A stretch of 64,000 nucleotides of DNA from JAIEOG01 sp964519985 (GCA_964519985.1 CAZFMF010000018.1:7940-71939); one strand, 5' to 3'; shown: positions 34,683-43,279, numbered from the stretch's first letter. Numbers and translations are program-made. The notes: generated by a model from the sequence alone, not told the origin.

Positions 34683-35657
34683 ATGAACCGAAACCTCATC
34701 GGTCTGCTCTTTTCGGTTTTCTCCATTCCCGTCATCGAGATTTTCTGCCTCCACCGTATGGTGCATTCCGTACTGGGACCGAATAACACGGTCATTGGAA
34801 TTTACGGGCGCGACATCTACCTACCGGTACTGCTGGGTGCCATTCTGGCCATGACCAAGATGCACCGAACCCGCCCCTTCACGTTTTGCCTCCAGCCTAA
34901 TACCATCGCGGTGAATCTTGCGACGCTGGTTTTTCTTTCGCTCACGCTGCTGCACCACGATTGGCTCGTGCAAAATATCGGTAGCGAATGCGTCGTTATT
35001 TTACTGATCCTGGGTGCACTCCTGATGGCCGCGAGTGGCCTAACGGTTTTCACTCCGTTTTCGGATCTTCTGGACCGCGTGCGGGTCTTTGGTTCCCGGC
35101 TTTGGTACCTTGTCGGTGCGCTGGGACTTCTGTTCACCTACCCTTATGTCTTAGCCGCGGTTTGGCCTTATTTGGTGAAACTCACCGGATACTCGGTGCT
35201 GGCCGCCTTAAAGGTGCTAGGCGTCGGCGTCACTCGTTTCGACATCGCGCACAGTATCGGAATCCACCATCCACATCTGCGCGCGTCGATCGGAATGGGT
35301 TGCTCCGGTCTGGAAGGGATTTTCTTCTTCCTCTTTGCCTACCTGCTAGTCAGGCTTTTTGCCGGGCGTCGGTCTTCTTGGTGGCGGACTTCGGCGGTGG
35401 TCTCGGGCGGCGTGCTCTTCATGTTCGTACTGAATGTGTTTCGGATCGTGCTTTTCTTCGGAGTGGCCGTCTTCATCAACCAGGCGAGTTCGCAACCCCA
35501 CGGGCGAGCGTTCTTTGTTTGGGCTTTTCACGAAAACATTGGGTGGATTCTGTATTTGGCCGGCATTGTGGGTTTCTTCCACTGCTTTGGTCGCTATTTC
35601 ACGGACGCCCGGGTGGCAGAAGCGGCGCCGGGAGCGGTTTCTCAATCTCTTTCTTGA
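34683..35657 (+). CDS. Exosortase/archaeosortase-family transpeptidase
   Basis: A 324-aa integral membrane protein with about eight hydrophobic segments. The catalytic set of the family is present in order: Cys207 in GMGCSGLEG, Arg254 in LNVFRIV and His283 in AFHENIGW. Exosortases cleave a C-terminal signal (PEP-CTERM or similar) and attach the protein to the envelope or extracellular polymer. No protein in the window has the expected sorting motif, hydrophobic helix and basic end. ATG 34683 follows the propeller-lipoprotein stop by 8 bp, so the four genes from 31632 probably form a unit. The 3' end overlaps a convergent methyltransferase gene by 59 bp. Confidence 0.9.
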   Translation: MNRNLIGLLFSVFSIPVIEIFCLHRMVHSVLGPNNTVIGIYGRDIYLPVLLGAILAMTKMHRTRPFTFCLQPNTIAVNLATLVFLSLTLLHHDWLVQNIGSECVVILLILGALLMAASGLTVFTPFSDLLDRVRVFGSRLWYLVGALGLLFTYPYVLAAVWPYLVKLTGYSVLAALKVLGVGVTRFDIAHSIGIHHPHLRASIGMGCSGLEGIFFFLFAYLLVRLFAGRRSSWWRTSAVVSGGVLFMFVLNVFRIVLFFGVAVFINQASSQPHGRAFFVWAFHENIGWILYLAGIVGFFHCFGRYFTDARVAEAAPGAVSQSLS

Positions 35658-36375
35658 ACAGAAAAAGGTAATTGAACCCACGTAGGAAATAGTTTCCTTC
35701 GATAGCCGACGTGTGCCAGTGATTGCGCTTCAGCGTACGATTGTTACGAGTTACGGCAATGATATCCACGGGGTGGAACAGCCGCTTTGCCAATTCGAAG
35801 AGTTCGAACCCAATCGGTGAAAACGGTTTTCCCTTTTTGAATGAGTCGCTCACGTAAATAGCGAAGTAGCGTCGATCCTTCAGGACCCGGAATGCCTCGC
35901 CGATGACCAGATTCATCGCGGCGTAGTAAGCCGGAGTTCGGGAATCGAGCTCGCCGATACATTGCGGATTACCACTGTACTGAATGTGGGTGGAGTAGGG
36001 GGGATCCATGAAGAAAAAATCCGCCGAAGCCTTTTCGAGCGGGAGCCTCCGTGCGTCGGCTTTCTCGATGTCTTCCCGAAACGGAGCGATATCGAATCCC
36101 CTTCCCCGTCGATTCATATCGCGGCAGACATCCAAGGTGGTCCCACTCCCGCACATCGGATCGACGACCAGATCGCCTTCCCGGGTGTAGCGTTCGAGGC
36201 AATTCCAGATCACGTAAGAGGGGGTCGCGCCCTTGTAGTCTTTATGGCCCTGCATTCCCACGCCGTAGTGCTGGGAAGGGTAGTCCCAGAGCGTGGTGGT
36301 TTGCACGCGCAGCTCGGGACGCTTCCACAACCGAAAAGGCTTTGGGCCATTGGGCGGCGAGTGTTTGTCTTCCAT
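35599..36375 (-). CDS. DNA adenine/cytosine-N4-type methyltransferase, solitary
   Basis: A 258-aa SAM-dependent amino-methyltransferase. Motif I is VDPMCGSGTT (Asp72) and motif IV is DPPY (124-127) preceded by ADFFFM. The DPPY motif and the GSGTT form indicate an exocyclic-amine DNA (or RNA) methyltransferase; motif I comes before motif IV. There is no restriction nuclease nearby, so it may be an orphan regulatory methylase or a Trm11-like RNA enzyme. ATG 36375 is preferred to TTG 36414. Convergent with the exosortase gene, and divergent (39 bp) from the MazG-like gene. Confidence 0.75.
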   Translation of the reverse strand: MEDKHSPPNGPKPFRLWKRPELRVQTTTLWDYPSQHYGVGMQGHKDYKGATPSYVIWNCLERYTREGDLVVDPMCGSGTTLDVCRDMNRRGRGFDIAPFREDIEKADARRLPLEKASADFFFMDPPYSTHIQYSGNPQCIGELDSRTPAYYAAMNLVIGEAFRVLKDRRYFAIYVSDSFKKGKPFSPIGFELFELAKRLFHPVDIIAVTRNNRTLKRNHWHTSAIEGNYFLRGFNYLFLFKKEIEKPLPAPLLPPGRP

Positions 36376-36413
36376 CCGGCTGCGAGTTAGACCATATCCC
36401 AGGAACGGGTTCA

Positions 36414-36782
36414 ATGGCTTCGGACAAGATCATTCATCTCGACAAGCTGCTTCAGCGCCAGCGGGAGTTCGTAAGCGCGCGAGAATGGGACGTTTTTCAC
36501 ACGCCTAAGAATCTAGCCATGGCGCTGGTCGGGGAGGCCGCTGAGCTGGTGGAACTCTTCCAATGGCTGACCGCGGAGGAGTCCGAAAAGCTGGCCCAGG
36601 ATCCGGCCAAGGCCAAGGCGCTGCGCGATGAAATGGCGGACGTTTTTTTCTATCTTTTACGCCTGGCGGACCGCTTCGAAATCGATTTGGAGGCGGCCTT
36701 TCTGGAGAAGATGGAAGACAACGGCCGCAAGTACCCGGTGGACCGGTCCAAAGGGAGTGCTCGAAAGTATACGGAATACTAG
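36414..36782 (+). CDS. MazG-like nucleotide pyrophosphohydrolase
   Basis: A 122-aa all-alpha NTP pyrophosphohydrolase of the short MazG/dCTPase-like type. Metal-binding acids are visible in GEAAELVELFQW and in DEMADVFFYLLRLAD, and the family's N-terminal segment REFVSAREWDVFHTPKNLAMAL is intact. It presumably hydrolyses unwanted dNTPs to dNMP and PPi as a house-cleaning enzyme. The 3' end overlaps the convergent FecR-domain gene by 4 bp. Confidence 0.85.
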   Translation: MASDKIIHLDKLLQRQREFVSAREWDVFHTPKNLAMALVGEAAELVELFQWLTAEESEKLAQDPAKAKALRDEMADVFFYLLRLADRFEIDLEAAFLEKMEDNGRKYPVDRSKGSARKYTEY

Positions 36783-37363
36783 AAGCGGTTTGCGTCGCTA
36801 AAGCTCTGGACCACTGACGGGGGCAGTTTCATCAAATCCCCAATCCGTTGCCCGTAACGTCCGCCCACCCCACCCCAGTAACCGGCGCCCACTTCCTTAG
36901 CGTCGTTGGGACGGGGCAGGGAGCTGAATCGCACCTTACCCTCAAATACGACAATCTCCGATTCCAGGAGTAAGGGCTGAAAGGTGGTGAGAAAGTCCGT
37001 TCCACGCACCGCCATCACCGTAGTCGGGGTGCGTAGCTTGAATTTTCCCTTCGACACTTTTTCCTGAAGGCGGGCTCGGACGGTGCCTTGCAACAAGGTG
37101 GGCATCAACGGCAGATTCTTGTCAATTTGCAGGCGGGTGCCCGGAGTGATCAGGATTTCCGACTTTTCTCCGCCTTCTTCCCCCGCTAGCCGAAGCACCG
37201 CGCGCGAGTCTGGACCGGCGACGAGTTCACCCGACCCATCCAGCTCCATGCCGAGCGTGACCGCCTGCCCGCCGAAGGTTACGGTGCCTTCCACCCGGGT
37301 GAAAACCGCCGCCCAAGTGGGACACGTGGTGAGGAGGGCAATGGCCAAGGCGAGTTTTTTCAT
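36779..37363 (-). CDS. Exported FecR-domain protein
   Basis: A 194-aa protein with a signal peptide (about 1-18, ending TWA) and a FecR beta-domain: VEGTVTFGG, VAGPDSRAVLRLAG, LQGTVRARLQ and KFKLRTPTTVMAVRGTDF. This 'TPTxxxxVRGT' pattern marks periplasmic FecR-type proteins, here without the cytoplasmic anti-sigma half. It is the second gene after a DMT-family protein (9-bp gap). Confidence 0.8.
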   Translation of the reverse strand: MKKLALAIALLTTCPTWAAVFTRVEGTVTFGGQAVTLGMELDGSGELVAGPDSRAVLRLAGEEGGEKSEILITPGTRLQIDKNLPLMPTLLQGTVRARLQEKVSKGKFKLRTPTTVMAVRGTDFLTTFQPLLLESEIVVFEGKVRFSSLPRPNDAKEVGAGYWGGVGGRYGQRIGDLMKLPPSVVQSFSDANRF

Positions 37364-37372
37364 GGTGCGTTC

Positions 37373-37723
37373 CTAGCTTTGGGAGGGAAGCCCATCCCGG
37401 AAGATGAAGTAGACGGCGCCGACCAGACACAGTCCCGCCCAGATCAAATTGGGAGTCAGGCGCACTCCCATGTATAGCCGGGCAAAAACGACGAAAACCA
37501 CGAGGGTGATGACTTCCTGCAAGATCTTAAGCTGGGGAAGGGTGTAATAGCGAAATCCGATTCGATTTCCCGGCACCTGTAAGCAGTATTCAAAAAAGGC
37601 GATCCCCCAGCTAACCAAAATCGCGATCCACAGCGGTTTCGTCGACAGATCCTTGAGGTGCCCGTACCAGGCAAAGGTCATAAAGACATTTGAGAGTATC
37701 AGCAGCAGAAGTGGGGAAATCAT
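37373..37723 (-). CDS. DMT-family (DUF486) small membrane protein
   Basis: A 116-aa protein with four hydrophobic segments, matching the DUF486 family: it starts ISPLLLLILSNVFMTFAWYGHL, and has ISWGIAFFEYCLQVPGNRIG-like content and a final GLCLVGAVYFIF segment. Function is unknown; the fold resembles small multidrug-resistance or drug/metabolite transporters. It is probably co-transcribed with the FecR-domain gene, and divergent from marC. Confidence 0.85.
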   Translation of the reverse strand: MISPLLLLILSNVFMTFAWYGHLKDLSTKPLWIAILVSWGIAFFEYCLQVPGNRIGFRYYTLPQLKILQEVITLVVFVVFARLYMGVRLTPNLIWAGLCLVGAVYFIFRDGLPSQS

Positions 37724-37787
37724 GAACTACCCACTTTATCCGGCAGGAGGCCTTCCCACAATCTCCGGTTTAGAGTAGTAAGCGGTC

Positions 37788-38450
37788 ATGTTGGACACCC
37801 ATCTCTTCACCCTCTTCGCTCAAGCGATTCCCCTGGTTTTTGCCGCGCTGTTTCCGGTGGTGAACCCCATTGGGTCGGCGATCATCTTGATGCCGTTTAC
37901 GACGGGCATCGACGATCGAACCCGCCGGTTTGTGGCCAAGAAAGTGGCTTGGAACACGCTTTTCTTGCTAACGATCGTCTTATTGGCGGGAAGTCATCTG
38001 CTCGCCTTTTTTGGTATCTCGGTACCGGTGGTTCAGGTGGCCGGGGGACTGGTCCTGGCCTCGATGGGCTGGAAGATGCTCACGGCGGAGGACCATGTCG
38101 ACGAGGAAAAGCCCGAAGGGCACCTAACGTCGCTGGAAGACCAAACCTTCTACCCGTTTACTTTTCCGGTCACGGTGGGCCCGGGCAGTGTGGCCGTGAC
38201 GTTGACGCTCAGCGCACACACCACCCAACCGAAGCTGCTCGAGACCTTGGTCAGTCAGGCGGGGGCGCTGATCGCCTTTATGGCGGTGGCGGTCACCGTA
38301 TACCTTTCGCTCGCGTACACGGTCACCCTGCTGACGCGCATGGGTTCGTCGGGCATGAAGGTGATTATGCGCCTAATGGCCTTCATCATTCTTTGCATCG
38401 GCGCGCAAATCAGCTGGAGCGGAATTCACGCCCTGCTCGCCCAAGTGTAA
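37788..38450 (+). CDS. MarC family integral membrane protein
   Basis: A 220-aa protein with six hydrophobic segments of the MarC/UPF0056 family. LFPVVNPIGSAIILMPFT near the start and FPVTVGPGSVAVTLTLSAH in the middle are the two pseudo-symmetric family motifs (N-P-x-G and GPGS). MarC function is uncertain; the earlier link to multiple antibiotic resistance has not held up. Its stop codon is immediately followed by the large inverted repeat at 38450-38535. Confidence 0.9.
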   Translation: MLDTHLFTLFAQAIPLVFAALFPVVNPIGSAIILMPFTTGIDDRTRRFVAKKVAWNTLFLLTIVLLAGSHLLAFFGISVPVVQVAGGLVLASMGWKMLTAEDHVDEEKPEGHLTSLEDQTFYPFTFPVTVGPGSVAVTLTLSAHTTQPKLLETLVSQAGALIAFMAVAVTVYLSLAYTVTLLTRMGSSGMKVIMRLMAFIILCIGAQISWSGIHALLAQV

Positions 38451-38535
38451 AAGGTACCCACTTCCTTTCCAGTCACTTCGCAGGCTGGTACTCGCTACCT
38501 TTCCAGTCATGACTGAAAAGGAAGTGGGTACCTTT
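38450..38535. repeat. 26-bp inverted repeat between convergent marC and RND gene; REP-like or bidirectional terminator
   Basis: Arms at 38450-38475 (beginning AAAGGTACCCACTTCC) and 38510-38535 are reverse complements at 25 of 26 positions. The 34-nt spacer contains a second direct copy of CCTTTCCAGTCA (38464-38475 and 38498-38509), and CAGTCATGACTG (38504-38515) is a perfect palindrome. Thus two exclusive hairpins can form. The element fills the whole gap between the two convergent stop codons. There is no U-tract typical of an intrinsic terminator, so a repetitive extragenic palindrome is equally likely. Confidence 0.7.
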
Positions 38536-38539
38536 CAGA

Positions 38540-41500
38540 TCAGTGTTTCGCCATCATCTGCGTCGGTTGGTCTTCCGGTCCACTCACACCATCGGAGAGT
38601 TCCTTGTGGATCGGCTCTTTTTCGTACGAGGGCCGGAACCACTTCACCACCTTCGCTTTGCTCCAGAGGCGGAAGCGGTCGATGTAGATGAACGCGGCCG
38701 GTACGACGATTAATGTGAGCAAAGTCGAGCTAATCAAACCGCCGATGATCGCCACCCCCATGCTCGTGCGCTGTTTGGAGGCTTCGTTCAATCCCATCGC
38801 GATGGGTAAGGTACCGGCGATGAGGGCCATCGTGGTCATCAAGATTGGGCGCAGGCGAGTTTTACCGGCAAAGACCATGGCCTTCGCGCGGTCTTCGCCC
38901 GCCCGAATCAGCTGCATCGCTTGGTCGACGAGCAAGATCGAGTTTTTCGTCGCGACGCCCAGGAGCATGATCACCCCGATCATCGAGAACAAGTTCACCG
39001 ACTCGTGCATCACGAGCAAGCCGACGAAAGCGCCGCAAATCGCGAGCGGCAACGCCATCATGATCGTGAAGGGTGTTACGAACGATTCGTACAGGCTGGC
39101 GAGCACCAAGAAGATGAGTAGCACGGCCGCGCCCATGGCGGTCATGATGCTCACACCGAACTCCTGGAAGTCTTCCGAGTTCCCGACGAATTGGTAGCGC
39201 ACGCCTTCCGGCAAGGTGATTTCCTTGTCGAGCGTCGCCATGATCGACTGCATCGCATCCCCCAGGCCGGCGCCGGGCGCAAGGTCCGCCGTGATTTGAA
39301 TAAAACGCCCACGATCTTGGCGGTTGATCGCCGAAGGGCCGATCACGGTCGAGCCGGTAGCGACGTCATTCAGGCGGACGAGTTTCATATTCACGTTCGG
39401 GATGTAAACGTCTTTGAACGAATCACGCAGATTGCGCTGATCCCCCAGCAGCCGCACCCGCACATCGTACTCTTTCCCCGCCTGGCGGAACTTCGCCGGT
39501 ACAATCCCTTCGACCTGGGCCCGGAGCTCCATGCCGTAGATCTTGCTGTTCACCCCGTACCGCTCAGCCATCCCGGGCTTCAGCTTGATCTGAAACTCCG
39601 GTTGCCCGTCGCGATAGTTGGTGTCCACGTCTTTCAAACGGGGTTCTTTGCGCGCGATATCCAAAACTTTGAGGGCGACGGACTCGATCTTTTCTTGGTC
39701 GGTGCCGGCCACGTTCAACATGAATTGGCGGTTACCCCCCGCGCCAATCGGATCGAAATCTTTCACCAGCGGATTGGCCTTGGGGAAGACCTTCAGCTGT
39801 TCGCGCAAGGATTCCTTGAACGTGATCGTGTTCATCGTCCGATCTTTGGCATCCACCATGTGAATGTAGAAACTCGCTTGATTGGGTTCGCCGTTGCGAC
39901 CGCCCACCGTCAGCTGCGATACCAACACTTCCTTGTTCTTGCGAATCACGACATCCACTTCGGCCGCTTGCTTGGCCATCGTCGCTAGGTTCGTACCCGG
40001 GGCCATGTCCAACGAGACGCTGAATTCGCCCTGATCCTGTTGGGGGAAAAAGCCTTTGGGCAGAAACTTGAAAGACGACATCGCCGCAATAAAGACCACG
40101 AAGGAGCCAGCGAGCACGATGGCCGGGCGGCGCACCGTGAAACGCAAGATGCTTTCGTAAACCCGCTCGAGCCAGTCTTGGAATTTGCCGAAGGCGGCCA
40201 CTAAAGCCCCGATGGTGTAGCCCCAAATGCCTTTCTTCTTTTTCTCATGCACGGACCCGGCGAGGTAGGCGGAGAGCATCGGTGCGATCGTCAGCGCGTC
40301 GAAGAGCGAGATGGCCATCGCGAATACGATCGTCAAACCAAACTGACGGAAGAACTGTCCGGTCATGCCCTTCATGAAGGCAACCGGTCCGAACACAGCC
40401 ATCACGCAAAGGGTTGTCGCCACCACGGCCAGCGCGACTTCTTGCGTTCCTTCCTTCGCGGCGCGCACGGAGTTCTTGCCCATTTCGATATGGCGGAAGA
40501 TGTTTTCTCGCACCACAATCGCGTCATCGATCAAAAGTCCGACGGACAAGCTCAAAGCCAGCAGCGTCACGATATTGATCGAGAATCCGGCCAGCGCCAT
40601 GAGGATAAACGCGCCGAGTAGAGAGTTGGGCAGCGCCAAACCCGTAATGATCGTGGAGCGGCCGTTGGCCAAGAAGAAATACACCACGATGATCGTTAGG
40701 ATGATCCCGAGGAGAATCGACTCTTCGACATCCTTCACGTTGGCCCGCACCCAAGCCGCGCCGTCGCGCACGAGTTCGAGCGAGGGTTTGCCGGGCATGG
40801 TCGCAATTTCTTTCTGAATTTTTTGCGCCTGCATTTTAACCGCATCGGCCACGGCGACGGTATTCGAACCCGATTGGCGGAAAACTTGAAGGATGATGGC
40901 CTTCTTTCCGTTCACAAACGTGCGCGACTTCTCTTCTTCAACCGTATCCTCTACCGTACCCACATCTTGGATCTTGGTGGGGACGTCGTTGCCGAAGAGG
41001 TTCACGATCGTTGATCGAATATCGGCGAGATTTTCAAACTGGCCGACGGTGCGAATGATGGTTTCCTTCGCGCCTTCTTCCACCTTCCCGCTCGGGATGT
41101 TTTCGCCGGCCCGTCCGAGGGCGCCGGCAATACTGGTGACCGACATTTCACGGTTTCGCAGCTTGTTGCGATCGACCGTGACACGGATTTCACGTTTTCG
41201 CCCGCCGAGCACTTCTACCAGTCCCACTTGATTAACCTGCTCGATACGAGGACGTATGACGTCATCCGCCAGGTCGTAGAGTTGCGCTTCGCTTAGGTCG
41301 GCCGAGAGGGAGAGCGAGACAATGGGTTGATCGGAAGGGTCGATGCGGCGGATGACCGAGTCTTCGGCGTCATCTGGGAGTTTTCGCTTCACCAGGGCCA
41401 CGCGGTCGCGGACCTGCTGCTCGGCATACTTCACATCGGTTTCCAACGTGAACTGGGCGAAGACTCGGCTCGCGCCCTCCACGTTCGTGGAGGTAACGCG

Positions 41501-41734
41501 TTTGATACCCGAGAGGGTTACCAGCTCATCTTCGATTGGCTTCGTGACCAAGGTTTCGATTTCGGCCGGGCCGGCGCCCGGATAGATCGTCGTAACGGTC
41601 ACGAACGGAAAGTTCACATCCGGGAAAAGATCCACCGGAAGTTTCCGCATGTAGAAAACGCCCGCCGCCAACATCAATAAGACAAGGCAGGTAATAAAGA
41701 TCGGTCGCTTAATGGACAGTTCGGCGAGGTTCAT
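38540..41734 (-). CDS. RND efflux transporter, HAE1/AcrB-like inner-membrane pump
   Basis: A 1064-aa proton-driven efflux pump with the RND layout: one N-terminal helix, a large periplasmic loop, helices 2-6, second helix-loop unit and C-terminal helices. LAELSIKRPIFIT and FPDVNFPFVTVTT at the start are typical of this class. The proton-relay Asp pair is in LSVGLLIDDAIVV (helix 4). The C-terminal half repeats with GVATKNSILLVDQA. Its ATG overlaps the tolC-like stop by 4 nt (41731-41734). No membrane-fusion protein gene is present in the unit. Confidence 0.93.
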   Translation of the reverse strand: MNLAELSIKRPIFITCLVLLMLAAGVFYMRKLPVDLFPDVNFPFVTVTTIYPGAGPAEIETLVTKPIEDELVTLSGIKRVTSTNVEGASRVFAQFTLETDVKYAEQQVRDRVALVKRKLPDDAEDSVIRRIDPSDQPIVSLSLSADLSEAQLYDLADDVIRPRIEQVNQVGLVEVLGGRKREIRVTVDRNKLRNREMSVTSIAGALGRAGENIPSGKVEEGAKETIIRTVGQFENLADIRSTIVNLFGNDVPTKIQDVGTVEDTVEEEKSRTFVNGKKAIILQVFRQSGSNTVAVADAVKMQAQKIQKEIATMPGKPSLELVRDGAAWVRANVKDVEESILLGIILTIIVVYFFLANGRSTIITGLALPNSLLGAFILMALAGFSINIVTLLALSLSVGLLIDDAIVVRENIFRHIEMGKNSVRAAKEGTQEVALAVVATTLCVMAVFGPVAFMKGMTGQFFRQFGLTIVFAMAISLFDALTIAPMLSAYLAGSVHEKKKKGIWGYTIGALVAAFGKFQDWLERVYESILRFTVRRPAIVLAGSFVVFIAAMSSFKFLPKGFFPQQDQGEFSVSLDMAPGTNLATMAKQAAEVDVVIRKNKEVLVSQLTVGGRNGEPNQASFYIHMVDAKDRTMNTITFKESLREQLKVFPKANPLVKDFDPIGAGGNRQFMLNVAGTDQEKIESVALKVLDIARKEPRLKDVDTNYRDGQPEFQIKLKPGMAERYGVNSKIYGMELRAQVEGIVPAKFRQAGKEYDVRVRLLGDQRNLRDSFKDVYIPNVNMKLVRLNDVATGSTVIGPSAINRQDRGRFIQITADLAPGAGLGDAMQSIMATLDKEITLPEGVRYQFVGNSEDFQEFGVSIMTAMGAAVLLIFLVLASLYESFVTPFTIMMALPLAICGAFVGLLVMHESVNLFSMIGVIMLLGVATKNSILLVDQAMQLIRAGEDRAKAMVFAGKTRLRPILMTTMALIAGTLPIAMGLNEASKQRTSMGVAIIGGLISSTLLTLIVVPAAFIYIDRFRLWSKAKVVKWFRPSYEKEPIHKELSDGVSGPEDQPTQMMAKH

Positions 41735-43158
41735 AAGTTTCCTCCGTAGAGCTTGAGCTGGTTCAGCGTGCGCACAAGCTCGCCCTTGGCCATGATCTCG
41801 GCCGCTTGGGCTTGGGCGTAGTCGGTTTCAAACATCAAAACTTGGAAAGTCGTGGTGCGACCGCTCTTGAGTCGATCGCGTTCGCGCTTGAGTTTCAGAC
41901 GTTGAACTTCCACCAGACTCCGGGACAGGCGCAGCTTCGCTTTGACATCGCGCACGCGGTGGATCAAGTCCTGCCACTCCTGCTTCTGGTCGTTCAGTTT
42001 TTGGCGATAGATCATTTCGGCCGCGATTTGCTCCTGACGGTAGCCGGCGGCGGTATCGTTCACTACACTGCGATCGAGCGGCATGGCGAACTTAACGCCG
42101 ATGGCGTAGGTCGGGCGGCCCGCGGAAAACGGATTACCGAGGGAAGCGCCCAAAGCAGGGTCGCGTCCGTTGATGCCGTAGTTCGCGTACGCCGTAAGTT
42201 CCGGCCGCAGTTTCTCGATGGCGGCGATGGAGCCAGCGACGGCGGCCCGCTGATTTTGTTCGGCGGCGCGTACATCGTCGCGCATCGGCTTGATGTCATT
42301 AGGGATCTTACGCTCGAGTAAGTCTTCGCTACGCGGTTCAACCAAGGTTTGCGGCACTTGATCGGAAGCAAGGTTGCGCATGCGGTTAAAAAGGCGCGAA
42401 GCGGCACGCTCTTCATCTTTCGCCGCCTGCAGCTCCAGCTGACGCATTTCCAGCGCGGCCTTCGCCTGCAGGGCGTCGACCTCGTCGCCCAAATTGCGCT
42501 CCACACGCTCCGCATTCCATTTATAGATCTTCTCCGCTTGTTCCGCCGCGACGTGACTGATCTCCAAACGTTCGCGGGCGAGCGACAAGCGCCAGTAGGT
42601 GTCCTCCGCTTGCACTAAGAATGCGCGCGATGCGTGGCGGGCCATGAGACTCTGGGCGGTAGCGGCGGCCCGCGCCCGATCTTCGTTGGCGCGAGTGGCG
42701 CGCCCGAAACCGTTCGCCCAGAGCGATTGAGAGAGCTCAATCGTCGGGCGAGCATCGAAGAAGTCGACGGTGACGGGGGTCGATCCCCCCAGCAAGCCGT
42801 TAACGTACTTCGTATGCAAAAGCAGATAGTAGGCCTTGATGTCGAGGCCGAAGGTCGTGAGCTTCTTCACGCCCAGCGAGTAGTTGTGCATATTGATGGC
42901 GTCATAGGTGAAAAGCGGCAGGACCGGAAGTTTCGAGTCGCTGTTGTACTCGGCATTGGCAAAGAGCATCGTCGAGGTGGCAAGTCCGCCCTCTCCGGCG
43001 CGCAGGGCACTGCCCTCGCTGCTCTGAACCTGGCCCTTGTAGTCTTCGTTTTTCGACTGCACTTCTTTGATGAATTGCTCGGGGGTGAGCGGTTCCGCGA
43101 ACGCGGAAGGCGCGAAGGCCAGGGCCACCATTAGAAGGGCTAGTTTGCCGCGGTTCAT
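41731..43158 (-). CDS. TolC-family outer-membrane efflux protein
   Basis: A 475-aa exported protein: signal peptide (about 1-21, ending AFA) followed by two TolC-type repeats of long helices with short strands. Typical pieces are ELSQSLWANGFGRATRANEDRARAA-type helices, YWRLSLARERLEIS, and near the end RTTTFQVLMFETDYAQAQAAEI. It forms the outer-membrane channel for the RND pump that follows by ATGA overlap. Expression is presumably repressed by the divergent TetR protein through palindromes upstream. Confidence 0.9.
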   Translation of the reverse strand: MNRGKLALLMVALAFAPSAFAEPLTPEQFIKEVQSKNEDYKGQVQSSEGSALRAGEGGLATSTMLFANAEYNSDSKLPVLPLFTYDAINMHNYSLGVKKLTTFGLDIKAYYLLLHTKYVNGLLGGSTPVTVDFFDARPTIELSQSLWANGFGRATRANEDRARAAATAQSLMARHASRAFLVQAEDTYWRLSLARERLEISHVAAEQAEKIYKWNAERVERNLGDEVDALQAKAALEMRQLELQAAKDEERAASRLFNRMRNLASDQVPQTLVEPRSEDLLERKIPNDIKPMRDDVRAAEQNQRAAVAGSIAAIEKLRPELTAYANYGINGRDPALGASLGNPFSAGRPTYAIGVKFAMPLDRSVVNDTAAGYRQEQIAAEMIYRQKLNDQKQEWQDLIHRVRDVKAKLRLSRSLVEVQRLKLKRERDRLKSGRTTTFQVLMFETDYAQAQAAEIMAKGELVRTLNQLKLYGGNL

Positions 43159-43175
43159 CTTCTCTTCTCCGCTCG

Positions 43176-43197
43176 TTAGTAAGCAGTTACTTACTAA
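43176..43197. promoter_or_regulatory. Palindromic operator for TetR-type repressor, tolC-RND side
   Basis: TTAGTAAG (43176-43183) and CTTACTAA (43190-43197) are perfect inverted repeats around a 6-nt centre. The site lies 18 bp before the tolC-like start and directly downstream of the candidate -10 box, so a bound dimer would block transcription initiation. It shares AGTAAGCA and TTACTTA with the site that overlaps the tetR start. Confidence 0.65.
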
Positions 43198-43226
43198 ATC
43201 TTAGCAGTCAGCTATAGCAAGCGCAA
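43198..43226 (-). promoter_or_regulatory. Candidate promoter of the tolC-RND operon
   Basis: On the minus strand TTGCGC (43221-43226) and TAAGAT (43198-43203) are separated by 17 bp, a plausible sigma-70-type promoter. The TetR-type palindrome starts at the very next base downstream, which is the classic repression arrangement. The hexamers are imperfect, so this is a candidate only. Confidence 0.45.
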
Positions 43227-43268
43227 CGTGAGGAATGTGAAGAAATCATCATAATTCTTTTATTTCAA

Positions 43269-43279
43269 TTAGTTACTAA
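43269..43279. promoter_or_regulatory. Central short palindrome, possible third repressor site
   Basis: TTAGTTACTAA is an 11-nt palindrome in an AT-rich stretch midway between the two divergent genes. It has the same outer half-sites (TTAGT / ACTAA) as the 43176-43197 operator but a shorter centre. It may be a secondary repressor site or chance in AT-rich DNA. Confidence 0.35.

Noticed and set aside
38450..38535. Insertion sequence or MITE end
   Set aside because: No target-site duplication or transposase is visible, and the arms fill a gap between convergent stop codons; called an inverted repeat of undecided nature.
39191..39988. Open antisense frame inside the RND pump gene (265 codons)
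   Set aside because: Composition effect; the RND protein is clear on the minus strand and the antisense protein has no motif.
43269..43279. Third high-confidence TetR operator
   Set aside because: Short palindrome in AT-rich DNA can arise by chance; retained only as a low-confidence site.
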